In this document: one piece after another, positions 51,973-62,299 of the stretch
Numbering within the stretch: the stretch's first letter is position 1
Layout: each line of letters begins with the position of its first letter
DNA from: Streptomyces sp. SID8374
Lineage (GTDB): Bacteria > Actinomycetota > Actinomycetes > Streptomycetales > Streptomycetaceae
Direction of reading: 5' to 3'
Length of the DNA: 64,000 nucleotides
NCBI RefSeq assembly: GCF_009865135.1
Contig: NZ_WWGH01000001.1
Location: 5,146,001 to 5,210,000 of the forward strand
Notes under the pieces: generated by a model
What the model was told of the DNA's origin: nothing
Database searches by the model: none
Seen by the model: only the letters and a program-made list of their open reading frames with translations
Position numbers and translations under genes: made by a program

Positions 51973-51988
51973 GTGAAAGCGCATTCAC
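51973..51988. promoter_or_regulatory. LacI-type operator upstream of the LacI gene
   Basis: GTGAAAGCGCATTCAC, a 16-bp near-perfect palindrome, lies 96-111 bp upstream of the LacI GTG start. The inner TGAAAGCGCATTCA matches TGTAAGCGCATACA at 47756-47769 except at two symmetric positions. Suggests autoregulation and co-regulation of the ABC operon. Confidence 0.65.
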
Positions 51989-52321
51989 CCTAGATCCTGG
52001 GCCGCCGGGGGAGCAAGACGGGGCGATCCGGGGCGACCGGGGCGGGGCAGGGCGGGGCGTTCCGAGGCGACCGGGGCGGGGGTGGAGGCGTGTCGCGGCG
52101 GGCGTGGGGGCGTGCCAAGGCGGGGGTGGGGGCGTGCCAAAACGTTCCTCCGGGCGGGTGAGCTTGCCGCCCCCGTCCGCCGTGTCGGCCGCCCCTCCCG
52201 CGCGGAGGCGCTTTCAGTGGGTGGAAGGAATCAGTGTGATCAACTGCAAATGCCACCAAACAAGCACTATCCGGTCCATTCCGGTACGGGGTGGTCCGGG
52301 CCGGCCCCGGAGGTATCAGCC

Positions 52322-54760
52322 ATGTCCCACGTCGGCGTCCCGCGCGGGACGGTACGAAAGCGCCGCTCGCTCGCGCTCCTCACGGCGGGGGTGCTCACGA
52401 TCCCCGCGCTGGCGGGGTGCAGCTCCGGCACCGAGGAGACCTCCCGGGGGGTCCCGCAGGACATCGCCCCCGCCGCCCGCGACCGGGTCGCCGACGGATC
52501 GACGGTGAACTGGGCCGTCGACGCGATGCCCACCACCCTCAACGCCTTCCAGGCGGACGCCGACAGCGCCACCACCAAGATCACCGGGGCCCTGCTGCCG
52601 ACGCTCTTCCCGATGGACGCGAGCGGGCAGCCGAAGCTCAACCCGGACTACCTGGAGTCCGCGAAGATCATCGAACGCGAGCCGAAGCAGGTCGTGCTCT
52701 ACAAGCTCAACCAGCAGGCGGTCTGGAGCGACGGCCGCGAGATCGGCGCCCCCGACTTCGTCGCCCAGTGGCGGGCGCTCAGCGGCAAGGACTCGGCCTT
52801 CTGGACGGCCCGCAACGCCGGTTACGAGCGGATCGAGAAGATCGAACGCGGCGCCGACGACCTCCAGGTCCGGGTCACCTTCGCCAAGCCGTACGCCGAC
52901 TGGCGCTCGCTCTTCTCGCCGCTCTACCCGAAGGAGATCACCGGCTCGCCGGAGACCTTCAACGACGGCGCGCGCACCGCCCTGAAGAACACCGCGGGCC
53001 CCTTCCAGCTCAAGAGCGTGAGCAAGGCCAAGGGGACCGTCACCCTCGTCCGCAGCCCCCGCTGGTGGGGCGAGAAGGCCAAGCTGGACAGCCTCGTCTT
53101 CCGGGCGGTCGCCCCCAAGGACCGCGCCAAGGCCCTCGCCGACGGCACCGTGCACGTCACCGACGTCGACGCCGCCACCGCCAACCGCATCGCCCTCGCC
53201 CTGCGCGACGGCAGCAACGGCCAGCCGCTCACCCACGGCCCCGGCGCCGACCTCACCCCCGCCGCCGCCCTGCGCTCCTGGGCCCTGGCCCACGGCTCCG
53301 ACGAGGAGCAGGCGGAGATCGCCCAGGCCGCCCGGGAGAAGAACCGCAAGGCCGTCGCCGCGTACGGGGCGGAGCAGAAGGCCCTGCGCGGATACGCCGT
53401 ACGCAAGTCCCTGGAGCCCGCCTACACCCAGCTCGCGCTGAACGGCGAGTCCGGCCCGCTCGCGGACGACCGGGTCCGCCGGGCGGTGGCCCGCGCCCTG
53501 AACCGCCAGGAGCTCGCCGAGACCGTACTGAAGCCGCTCGGGCTCCCGGCGAAGCCGCTCGGCAGCCACCTGGCCCTGGCCGGACAGCCCGGCTACAAGG
53601 ACGGCAGCGGGGCGCTCGGCGACCAGAACACCAAGGAGGCCCAGGCCCTGCTGGCCGACGCGGGCTGGACCCGGGGCGGTGCGGCCGAGAAGCCGAAGGA
53701 CACCAAGGCGGGCAGCGAGGCGGAGAAGAAGGACAAGGACGACAAGGACACGGAGAGCACCAAGGACACGGAGAAGGCCGAGAAGGCCGAGAAGGCCGAG
53801 AAGGCCGACGCGGACGAGAAGAAGGCCGAGGAGAAGGCGGAGAAGAAGGCCGACAAGGACGCCGACAAGGACGACAAGGAGGAGAAGGCCGACAAGGCCG
53901 CCTCCGGCTCCGGTGAGAGCGCCTCCTCCCGCGCCGAGGGCCTCTACATCGTCGGCCAGGACAACAAGCCGGGCGCCGGACCCGTCCAGGGCCCCGACGC
54001 CTCCTACGTCCTCGCCCCCGCCGGGAGCGCCGCCGCCCAGAGCATCGCCCTGCTCCGCCAGGCGGGCGCCGTCACCGGGGACACCGACGCCGCCGCCAAG
54101 GTCACCTCCCAGGACAAGCAGCCCGGCGGCGCGGCCGGCGCGTACGCCCCCATGGGCACGGCCGCACCCGCCCCCGCCTCGGTCAACGGGCCGCTCGGCA
54201 AGGACGGCAAGACGCTGACCCTGCGCTTCGTGCTCCCCTCCGGGCCCGGCTCGCAGTCGCTGCGCGGCGTCGGCGAGCGGATCGCGGCGATGCTGGAGAA
54301 GATCGGGATCGGTACGGAGATCACCAAGGTCCCCGACGAGAGCTACTTCAAGGACCATGTCGCCTCCGGCGACTACGACCTGGCGCTCTACTCCTGGCCC
54401 GCCACCGCCTACCCGGCCACCGACGGACGCCCGATCTACGCCAAGCCGGAGCCGGCCACCGACGGGTCGCTCCTGGTGGAGCAGAACTACACCCGGGTCG
54501 GCACCGACCACATCGACCAGCTCTTCGACCGGGCGGTCGCCGAACTCGACGAGAAGGCCTCCCGGGAGCTGATGAAGCAGGCGGACGCCCGGATCTGGGC
54601 CGCCGCCGGATCGATTCCGCTCTTCCAGCGCCCGCAGCTCGTCGCCGTGGACAAGAAGCTCGCGAACGTCGGCGCCTTCGGTTTCGCGGCCCCCCGTTAC
54701 CAGGACATCGGGTTCACGGACCGGCAAGCGGCAGGTTCCCCCGCAGACCGCAAGAAGTAG
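52322..54760 (+). CDS. Peptide-type ABC substrate-binding lipoprotein (SBP_bac_5) with charged insert
   Basis: An 812-residue lipoprotein from ATG 52322 (MSHVGVPRGTVRKRRSLALL), with CCGGAGG upstream. Lipobox ALAGC has the Cys near residue 37. The SBP_bac_5 domain includes VNWAVDAMPTTLNAFQADAD and DDRVRRAVARALNRQELAETV. Family members usually have 520-600 residues; this one is longer because of a Lys/Glu/Asp-rich linker (about 460-535, EKAEKAEKAEKAD...) and a further Ala/Pro stretch to about 640. These split the ALLADAGW motif from the downstream LTLRFVLPSG strand. The lone gene lacks permeases; a hairpin (54842-54872) follows. Confidence 0.9.
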   Translation: MSHVGVPRGTVRKRRSLALLTAGVLTIPALAGCSSGTEETSRGVPQDIAPAARDRVADGSTVNWAVDAMPTTLNAFQADADSATTKITGALLPTLFPMDASGQPKLNPDYLESAKIIEREPKQVVLYKLNQQAVWSDGREIGAPDFVAQWRALSGKDSAFWTARNAGYERIEKIERGADDLQVRVTFAKPYADWRSLFSPLYPKEITGSPETFNDGARTALKNTAGPFQLKSVSKAKGTVTLVRSPRWWGEKAKLDSLVFRAVAPKDRAKALADGTVHVTDVDAATANRIALALRDGSNGQPLTHGPGADLTPAAALRSWALAHGSDEEQAEIAQAAREKNRKAVAAYGAEQKALRGYAVRKSLEPAYTQLALNGESGPLADDRVRRAVARALNRQELAETVLKPLGLPAKPLGSHLALAGQPGYKDGSGALGDQNTKEAQALLADAGWTRGGAAEKPKDTKAGSEAEKKDKDDKDTESTKDTEKAEKAEKAEKADADEKKAEEKAEKKADKDADKDDKEEKADKAASGSGESASSRAEGLYIVGQDNKPGAGPVQGPDASYVLAPAGSAAAQSIALLRQAGAVTGDTDAAAKVTSQDKQPGGAAGAYAPMGTAAPAPASVNGPLGKDGKTLTLRFVLPSGPGSQSLRGVGERIAAMLEKIGIGTEITKVPDESYFKDHVASGDYDLALYSWPATAYPATDGRPIYAKPEPATDGSLLVEQNYTRVGTDHIDQLFDRAVAELDEKASRELMKQADARIWAAAGSIPLFQRPQLVAVDKKLANVGAFGFAAPRYQDIGFTDRQAAGSPADRKK

Positions 54761-54841
54761 CAGGTCACCGGGGAGAACCAGCAGGTCAGCGGAGAAAACA
54801 GCAGGTCAACGGTTTGCACAAGCTCAGATGCTGCTCAAAAC

Positions 54842-54872
54842 CCTTGCCCGTCGGCGACCCCGGCGGGCAAGG
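54842..54872. terminator. Hairpin after the SBP gene
   Basis: A 13-bp stem with one G-T wobble (CCTTGCCCGTCGG and complement) and a 5-nt loop, 81 bp beyond the SBP stop. Three direct repeats of agcaggtca(n)(n)gg lie between the stop and the hairpin (54759-54811). No T-run. Confidence 0.6.
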
Positions 54873-54951
54873 TGGTATCCGCCCTGACCCGGGCCGTTCG
54901 ACCTCCTCACACCCTCTCCCCACGCGGTCCTCAACCGGCCGCCGCCGCTTC

Positions 54952-54980
54952 TTGACATGAGCTGAATATCGGCTGAATCA
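54952..54980 (+). promoter_or_regulatory. Candidate typA promoter
   Basis: TTGACA (54952-54957), then 17 bp, then GAATCA (54975-54980). The -35 is a perfect match; the -10 is weak. It lies about 160 bp upstream of typA, in a 378-bp gap between genes (54761-55138) that otherwise shows no coding sequence. Confidence 0.4.
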
Positions 54981-55138
54981 CACGGGAAGACCGCATTCGC
55001 GGATCGGCCCGGGAAGCCCGGCACGCGCAAGGCCCGTACCATGGGACGAGCCGTGGCGTGCCGCCCGGCGGGCGTACGAGGACTCGAAGACCGACTGAGA
55101 CGCCTGATCCCACGATCCGAGAGAAGCGCAAGCCACCC

Positions 55139-57010
<1,872 letters not shown>

Positions 57011-57078
57011 CGTACCCCTGGGCGGGGCGCTGAGGGGGTCCTCGGCGCCCGGCGGCAGGGCTGAGGTGTGACGAGATC

Positions 57079-57111
57079 GGTCCGGCCTCCACGACCCGTG
57101 GAGGCCGGACC
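57079..57111. terminator. typA terminator
   Basis: A perfect 15-bp stem (GGTCCGGCCTCCACG and complement) with loop ACC, followed by TTT, 68 bp after the typA stop. Confidence 0.9.
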
Positions 57112-57631
57112 TTTCGCGTGCCCCGTGACGGCCGCCGCCGGGAAGAAGAAGTGCCGCTGATCGGGGCGGGCCTGATGGGGCCGCACATCAGCTGACGGTC
57201 CATTGCCGATCCGGTCCCACCGGGTCGGCAATACGCCTGTCGGGGCCCTGGTTCCGGTGGGAGAATGCCGTCCGGGGCGGGTTCGGACGCAATCCATTTT
57301 CCTGATGCATGTGTCCGGTTATCGGGCGTCGCCCTCCGGAAGTTGCGTTAACAGTCCGTTTCGCGGGCGTCTGTCTAGGATCACTTTGTCCGGATTTCGG
57401 GCATCCGGGGGCCGGTGATGTTGTCAAACCGAGACCCTTTAAGTGTGGTTTACGGCCCGGCCGTACTCAATAGTTGGCTCCATTGAGCTCGGGTCAATGG
57501 GTCACGCGCTGTGGGGAGCGCCGACTCACGAGCACACTTCGGGGTTACTGCTCATCGCCGTCAGGGGTGTCGGCGACGTACCAGTGCCCCTCTTGCAGTG
57601 ATCAAAAGTGGACTCTTGAGGAGGAGAACCC
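57112..57631. promoter_or_regulatory. Long leader/promoter region of the oligopeptide ABC operon
   Basis: About 520 bp with no gene. It holds several A/T-richer segments (ttgcgttaacag, tctaggatcac, ttgtcaaaccg...tttaag, actcaatagttgg) that look like promoter elements; TAGGAT near 57376 resembles a -10 box. The length and the drop in G+C suggest more than one promoter or a long regulated leader. Confidence 0.4.
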
Positions 57632-59254
57632 ATGCGTGGTTCCAAGATGGTCGGGTGCGCGATAGTCGTCGCCCTGGCCGCAACCGCTTGTGGCGGTGGC
57701 GGTAGTGACGAGGGCGACAAGGGCAAGTCCGGTGGCGGGTTCAGCATGAACATCGCCGAGCCCAAGCGACTCATCCCGCAGTCGACCACCGAGTCCGGCG
57801 GTTCGCAGGTCCTGTCGGGCCTGTTCACCCCGCTCGTCGAGTTCGACTCGAAGAACGAGCCGGTGCTCGCCGCCGCCGAGTCCATCGAGAGCCCGGACAA
57901 CAAGGTCTGGACGATCAAGATCAAGGACGCCACCTGGCACGACGGCAAGCCCGTCACCGCCAAGGACTACGTGGCCGCCTGGAACTGGGGCGCCTACGGC
58001 CCCAACGCCGCCGACGGCAACTACTTCTTCCAGACCATCCAGGGCTACGACGAGATGAACCCCGTCGACCCGGACGGCGAGGAAGGCCCGAAGAAGGCCG
58101 CCGAGCCGAAGGCCAAGGAGCTCTCCGGCCTCAAGGCCGTCGACGACAAGACCATCGAGGTCACCCTCAAGGCCCCGTTCGCCGGCTACAAGTCGGTCCT
58201 CGGCTACACGGTGTTCTACCCCGTGCCCGAGGCGGCCCTCGCCGACGTCAAGGCGTACGAGGAAGCCCCGATCGGCCAGGGTCCGTTCCAGATGGACGGC
58301 AAGTGGAACCACGACAAGTTCGTGAAGGTCAAGGCCTACAAGGACTACAAGCTCGGCGACAAGCCGAAGGTCGACTCGGTCGAGTTCCGGATCTTCCAGG
58401 ACCAGAACACCGCGTACAACGACCTGCTCGCCAACAACCTCGACATCGTGGACCAGATCCCGACCGAGGTCATGGGCACCGCCCCGAGCGAGCTGGGCGA
58501 CCGCTTCAAGACGTCGACGGCCTCCACCTTCCAGTTCGTCGCCTTCCCGACGTACGACAAGAAGTACAGCGACCCGCGCGTCCGCAAGGCCATCTCGATG
58601 GCCATCGACCGTGACGAGATCATCAAGGTCGTCTTCCAGGACTCGCAGTCCTCCGCGCGTTCCTTCGTCTCCCCGGTCGTGGGCGGCTACCGCGAGGACA
58701 CCTGTGGCGAGGCGTGCAAGTTCGACCCCGCCGCTGCCAAGAAGCTGCTCGCCGAGGCCGGCGGCATCGAGGGCAACAAGATCAACATCGGTCACAACGC
58801 CGATGGCGGTCACGAGCAGTGGGTCAACGCCACGTGTGACCAGCTCAAGAAGAACCTGGGCCTGGAGTGCGTGAGCCAGGCCGTGCCGAAGTTCGCCGAG
58901 CTGCTGACGCAGGTCGAGAACAAGAAGTTCTCCGGCATGTTCCGCATGGGCTGGATCATGGACTACCCGTCCATGGAGAACTACCTGGGCCCGCTGTACA
59001 GCACCAACGGTTCCTCGAACTACTACGGCTACAGCAACAAGGACTTCGACCGCCTCCTCCAGGAGGGCCGCGAGGCCAAGACCGAGGAAGAGGCCATCGC
59101 CAAGTGGCAGGCCGCTGAGGACATTCTCGCCAAGGACATGCCGGTCATCCCGCTGCGCTTCGGCAAGAACGTCTTCGGTTACTCGACCAACGTGAAGAAC
59201 GTTGAGATGAACCTGTTCAACCAGGTTGAGCTCACCAAGGTCGAGAAGTCCTGA
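57632..59254 (+). CDS. Oligopeptide ABC transporter substrate-binding lipoprotein
   Basis: A 540-residue lipoprotein from ATG 57632 (MRGSKMVGCAIVVALAATAC), with GAGGAGGAGAA upstream. Lipobox AATAC has the Cys near residue 20, followed by a Gly/Ser linker. SBP_bac_5 motifs: AEPKRLIPQSTTESGGSQVL, WTIKIKDATWHDGKPVTAKDY and RVRKAISMAIDRDEIIK. First gene of a complete SBP-permease-permease-ATPase-ATPase operon. Location beside typA and a second, BldKB-like SBP suggests the bldK chromosomal neighbourhood; which of the two clusters is bldK cannot be decided here. Confidence 0.95.
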   Translation: MRGSKMVGCAIVVALAATACGGGGSDEGDKGKSGGGFSMNIAEPKRLIPQSTTESGGSQVLSGLFTPLVEFDSKNEPVLAAAESIESPDNKVWTIKIKDATWHDGKPVTAKDYVAAWNWGAYGPNAADGNYFFQTIQGYDEMNPVDPDGEEGPKKAAEPKAKELSGLKAVDDKTIEVTLKAPFAGYKSVLGYTVFYPVPEAALADVKAYEEAPIGQGPFQMDGKWNHDKFVKVKAYKDYKLGDKPKVDSVEFRIFQDQNTAYNDLLANNLDIVDQIPTEVMGTAPSELGDRFKTSTASTFQFVAFPTYDKKYSDPRVRKAISMAIDRDEIIKVVFQDSQSSARSFVSPVVGGYREDTCGEACKFDPAAAKKLLAEAGGIEGNKINIGHNADGGHEQWVNATCDQLKKNLGLECVSQAVPKFAELLTQVENKKFSGMFRMGWIMDYPSMENYLGPLYSTNGSSNYYGYSNKDFDRLLQEGREAKTEEEAIAKWQAAEDILAKDMPVIPLRFGKNVFGYSTNVKNVEMNLFNQVELTKVEKS

Positions 59255-59295
59255 CCTGCGTCCCGCATGACGCAGTAGTCAAAAATTAGGGCCTG

Positions 59296-59330
59296 ACGAC
59301 GGGGGGCGGACCCAATCCGCCCCCCGTCGT
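59296..59330. terminator. Intra-operon hairpin between SBP and permease genes
   Basis: A perfect 15-bp stem (ACGACGGGGGGCGGA and complement) with loop CCCAA, followed by TCCC. It lies 41 bp after the SBP stop and 17 bp before the permease start. Likely an attenuator or 3'-end stabiliser giving more SBP than permease mRNA. Confidence 0.8.
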
Positions 59331-59347
59331 TCCCACGAGGAGGAACC

Positions 59348-60274
59348 ATGGGCCGCTACGTCGCAAGACGGCTGCTCCAGATGCTCCCGGTCATCATCGG
59401 GACCACCTTTCTGGTCTTCGCTCTCGTCACCGCCATGGGCGGCGATCCGGTACAGAACCTGTACGGAGAGCGACCTGTCCCGGAGGGCATCAGAGCTGCG
59501 CTGACCGCGCAGTACCACCTGGACGACCCCCTGCCGATCCGCTACGGGTATTACCTCGCGGGTCTGGTCCAGGGTGATTTCGGGACGAGCCTCAGCGGCT
59601 CCCGTCCCATCAGCGAAATGATCGCCGACGCGTGGCCGGAGACCCTCCGCATCGCCGGCATCGCCTTCGTCTTCGAAATGATCATCGGTGTCGCGGCCGG
59701 TGTGATGGCGGGCATGCGGCGCGGAAAGTTCCTGGACAACCTCGTCCTGCTCTCCACGCTCACCGTGATCGCCATCCCGATCTTCGTCCTCGGGCAGGTC
59801 AGCCAGATCTTCCTGGGCGTCAAGGCCGGCATCTTCCCCGTCTCGGGGACCAACGAAGGTTTCATGAGTTACCTTCTGCCCGGCCTCGTGCTCGGTTCCG
59901 TCTCACTCGCCTACATCGCACGCCTCGCACGGGCCTCCGTGGCGGAGAACCTGCGGATGGACTACGTGCGTACGGCCAAGGCGAAGGGCCTCTCCCCGTC
60001 GCGGATCACCGGTATCCACGTCCTGAGGAACTCGCTGATCCCCGTGGTCACCTACCTCGGCGCGGACCTCGGATCGCTCATGGGCGGGGCGATCGTCACC
60101 GAGCGGATCTTCAACATCCCCGGTGTCGGCTACAACCTCTTCAAGGCGATCCAGATCGAGGACGGACCCGCACTGGTGGGCTTCGTGACTCTGCTCGTCA
60201 TCGTCTACGTGGTGATGGCGCTCGTCGTGGACCTGCTCTATGCCGTGCTTGACCCGAGGATTCGTTATGCGTGA
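59348..60274 (+). CDS. Oligopeptide ABC transporter permease (DppB/OppB-type)
   Basis: A 308-residue protein from ATG 59348 (MGRYVARRLLQMLPVIIGTT), with GAGGAGGAACC upstream. N-terminal RRLLQMLPVIIGTTFLVF helix, a long external loop (DPVQNLYGERPVPEGIRAAL), five further helices and the EAA loop YVRTAKAKGLSPSRITGIHVLRNSLIPVV (about 200-230) are all typical. Partner of the next permease; its stop overlaps that start. Confidence 0.96.
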   Translation: MGRYVARRLLQMLPVIIGTTFLVFALVTAMGGDPVQNLYGERPVPEGIRAALTAQYHLDDPLPIRYGYYLAGLVQGDFGTSLSGSRPISEMIADAWPETLRIAGIAFVFEMIIGVAAGVMAGMRRGKFLDNLVLLSTLTVIAIPIFVLGQVSQIFLGVKAGIFPVSGTNEGFMSYLLPGLVLGSVSLAYIARLARASVAENLRMDYVRTAKAKGLSPSRITGIHVLRNSLIPVVTYLGADLGSLMGGAIVTERIFNIPGVGYNLFKAIQIEDGPALVGFVTLLVIVYVVMALVVDLLYAVLDPRIRYA

Positions 60275-61229
60275 CGCAACCAAGACTTCCGTCGCCCCGG
60301 CGTCCGGCGACGAGACCCCGGCCGGTTCGGCGCAGGCTCCCAAGGCTCCCGTGAAGGAGCCGGCCAAGCCGCGCAGCCTCCTCCAGGACGCGGTGCGCGA
60401 CCTCGTGCGCAAGCCGCTCTTCCTGATCTCCTCCGGCATCATCCTGGTGCTGGTCGTGATGGCTGTGTTCCCGTCCCTGTTCGCCAGCGCCGACCCGCAA
60501 CTGTGCGAGCTGGGCCGCTCGTTGCAGCAGCCCAGCGCCGACGCCTGGTTCGGTTACGACGCCCGCGGCTGCGACGTCTACGCCCGTACGATCTACGGTG
60601 CCCGTACCTCGATCACGGTCGGCGTCCTCGCCACCCTGGGATCGGCGGTCATCGCCCTGCTTCTGGGGCTGATCTCCGGCTTCTACGGCCGGTGGGTCGA
60701 CGCGATCATCTCGCGCGGCATCGACATCGTGATGGGCATTCCGTTCCTGGTCGGCGCCATCGTCATCCTCAACAGCTTCCGTGACGACGACGGGTTCCGC
60801 ATCGGCGGCATCTGGGGTGTGCTCACCGCGCTCACCGTGCTCGGCTGGATGAGCATGGCCCGCATCATGCGGTCCACCGCCATGCAGACCAAGCAGTCCG
60901 ACTACGTGACCGCCGCCCGCTCGCTCGGCGCCTCCACCGGCCGGCTGATGTTCCGTCATGTGCTGCCGAACGCCCTGACCCCGCTGATCGTGCTGGCGAC
61001 CATCTCGCTCGGTGTGATCATCTCGGCCGAGGCGACGCTCAGCTTCCTCGGCGTCGGCATCCAGGAGCCGACCATCTCCTGGGGCGTCATGATCAACCAG
61101 TCCCTGGGGCGGATCCGCGAGTCGCTGCACCCGCTGCTCTTCCCGGCCGGCTTCGTCAGCATCACCGTGCTGGCGTTCATCATGCTCGGCGACGCGGTCC
61201 GCGACGCCCTCGATCCCAAGCTGCGCTGA
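60267..61229 (+). CDS. Oligopeptide ABC transporter permease (DppC/OppC-type)
   Basis: A 320-residue protein from ATG 60267 (MRDATKTSVAPASGDETPAG), overlapping the upstream stop by eight bases. A Pro/Ala-rich cytoplasmic extension leads into the DppC N-terminal helix (FLISSGIILVLVVMAVFPSLF). The EAA loop is YVTAARSLGASTGRLMFRHVLPNALTPL, then SFLGVGIQEPTISWG. It completes the membrane channel. Eleven bases separate it from the ATPase gene. Confidence 0.96.
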   Translation: MRDATKTSVAPASGDETPAGSAQAPKAPVKEPAKPRSLLQDAVRDLVRKPLFLISSGIILVLVVMAVFPSLFASADPQLCELGRSLQQPSADAWFGYDARGCDVYARTIYGARTSITVGVLATLGSAVIALLLGLISGFYGRWVDAIISRGIDIVMGIPFLVGAIVILNSFRDDDGFRIGGIWGVLTALTVLGWMSMARIMRSTAMQTKQSDYVTAARSLGASTGRLMFRHVLPNALTPLIVLATISLGVIISAEATLSFLGVGIQEPTISWGVMINQSLGRIRESLHPLLFPAGFVSITVLAFIMLGDAVRDALDPKLR

Positions 61230-61240
61230 GGGAGGCGTAC

Positions 61241-62299
61241 GTGACCACCATGGAAAAAACTGCGAACGTCCCCGCCCCTCGCGGCGAGGAGGACCACCAG
61301 GGTCCGCTGCTCGAAGTCCGGGACCTGCACGTCGAGTTCCACACCCGCGAGGGTGTCGCCAAGGCGGTCAACGGTGTCAACTACACCGTCGACGCCGGTG
61401 AGACGCTGGCCGTGCTCGGCGAGTCCGGCTCCGGCAAGTCCGTGACCGCCCAGGCGATCATGGGCATCCTGGACATGCCGCCGGGCCGCATCCCGCAGGG
61501 GGAGATCCTCTTCCGCGGCAAGGACATGCTCACCATGCCCGAGGAGGAGCGCCGCAAGATCCGGGGCCGCAAGGTCGCGATGATCTTCCAGGACGCCCTG
61601 TCCTCGCTCAACCCGGTCCTGACCGTCGGCTACCAGCTCGGCGAGATGTTCCGCGTACACCTGGGCATGTCCAAGAAGGACGCCAAGCTCAAGGCCATCG
61701 AACTGATGGACCGGGTCCGCATCCCGGCGGCGAAGGAGCGGGTCGACGACTACCCGCACCAGTTCTCCGGCGGTATGCGCCAGCGCATCATGATCGCGAT
61801 GGCGCTCGCCCTGGAGCCCGACCTGATCATCGCGGACGAGCCCACCACCGCCCTGGACGTCACCGTCCAGGCCCAGGTCATGGACCTGCTCGCGGAGCTT
61901 CAGCGCGAGTACAACATGGGGCTCATCCTGATCACCCACGACCTCGGCGTGGTCGCCGACGTCGCGGACAAGATCGCGGTGATGTACGCGGGCCGGATCG
62001 TGGAGACCGCTCCGGTGCACGAGCTCTACAGCCGCCCGTCGCACCCCTACACCCGCGGTCTCCTCGACTCGATCCCGCGTCTGGACCAGAAGGGCCAGGA
62101 GCTCTACGCGATCAAGGGCCTGCCGCCCAACCTGACGCGTATCCCCCCGGGTTGCGCGTTCAACCCCCGGTGTCCCAAGGCCGAGGACATCTGCCGTACG
62201 GACGTCCCGCCGCTGCACCCGGTCACCGAGCGCGACGGCACCGACCTGCCGGGCCGCGGAAGCGCGTGCCACTTCTGGAAGGAGACGATCCATGGCTGA
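61241..62299 (+). CDS. Oligopeptide ABC transporter ATPase (DppD/OppD-type)
   Basis: A 352-residue protein from GTG 61241, with GAGGGAGG upstream. Walker A GESGSGKS, Q-loop MIFQDALSSLNP, ABC signature FSGGMRQR, Walker B LIIADEPTTALDV and the H-loop LITHDLGVVAD are intact. The C-terminal oligopeptide-specific region has GCAFNPRCPKAEDIC, whose Cys residues can bind an iron-sulphur cluster in this family. Its stop overlaps the next start by eight bases. Confidence 0.97.
   Translation: MTTMEKTANVPAPRGEEDHQGPLLEVRDLHVEFHTREGVAKAVNGVNYTVDAGETLAVLGESGSGKSVTAQAIMGILDMPPGRIPQGEILFRGKDMLTMPEEERRKIRGRKVAMIFQDALSSLNPVLTVGYQLGEMFRVHLGMSKKDAKLKAIELMDRVRIPAAKERVDDYPHQFSGGMRQRIMIAMALALEPDLIIADEPTTALDVTVQAQVMDLLAELQREYNMGLILITHDLGVVADVADKIAVMYAGRIVETAPVHELYSRPSHPYTRGLLDSIPRLDQKGQELYAIKGLPPNLTRIPPGCAFNPRCPKAEDICRTDVPPLHPVTERDGTDLPGRGSACHFWKETIHG

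Noticed and set aside
53690..53925. Possible frameshift or misassembly in the SBP gene at the Lys/Glu-rich stretch
   Set aside because: The frame stays open and the SBP fold resumes in the same frame downstream (LTLRFVLPSG), so it is an in-frame insert.
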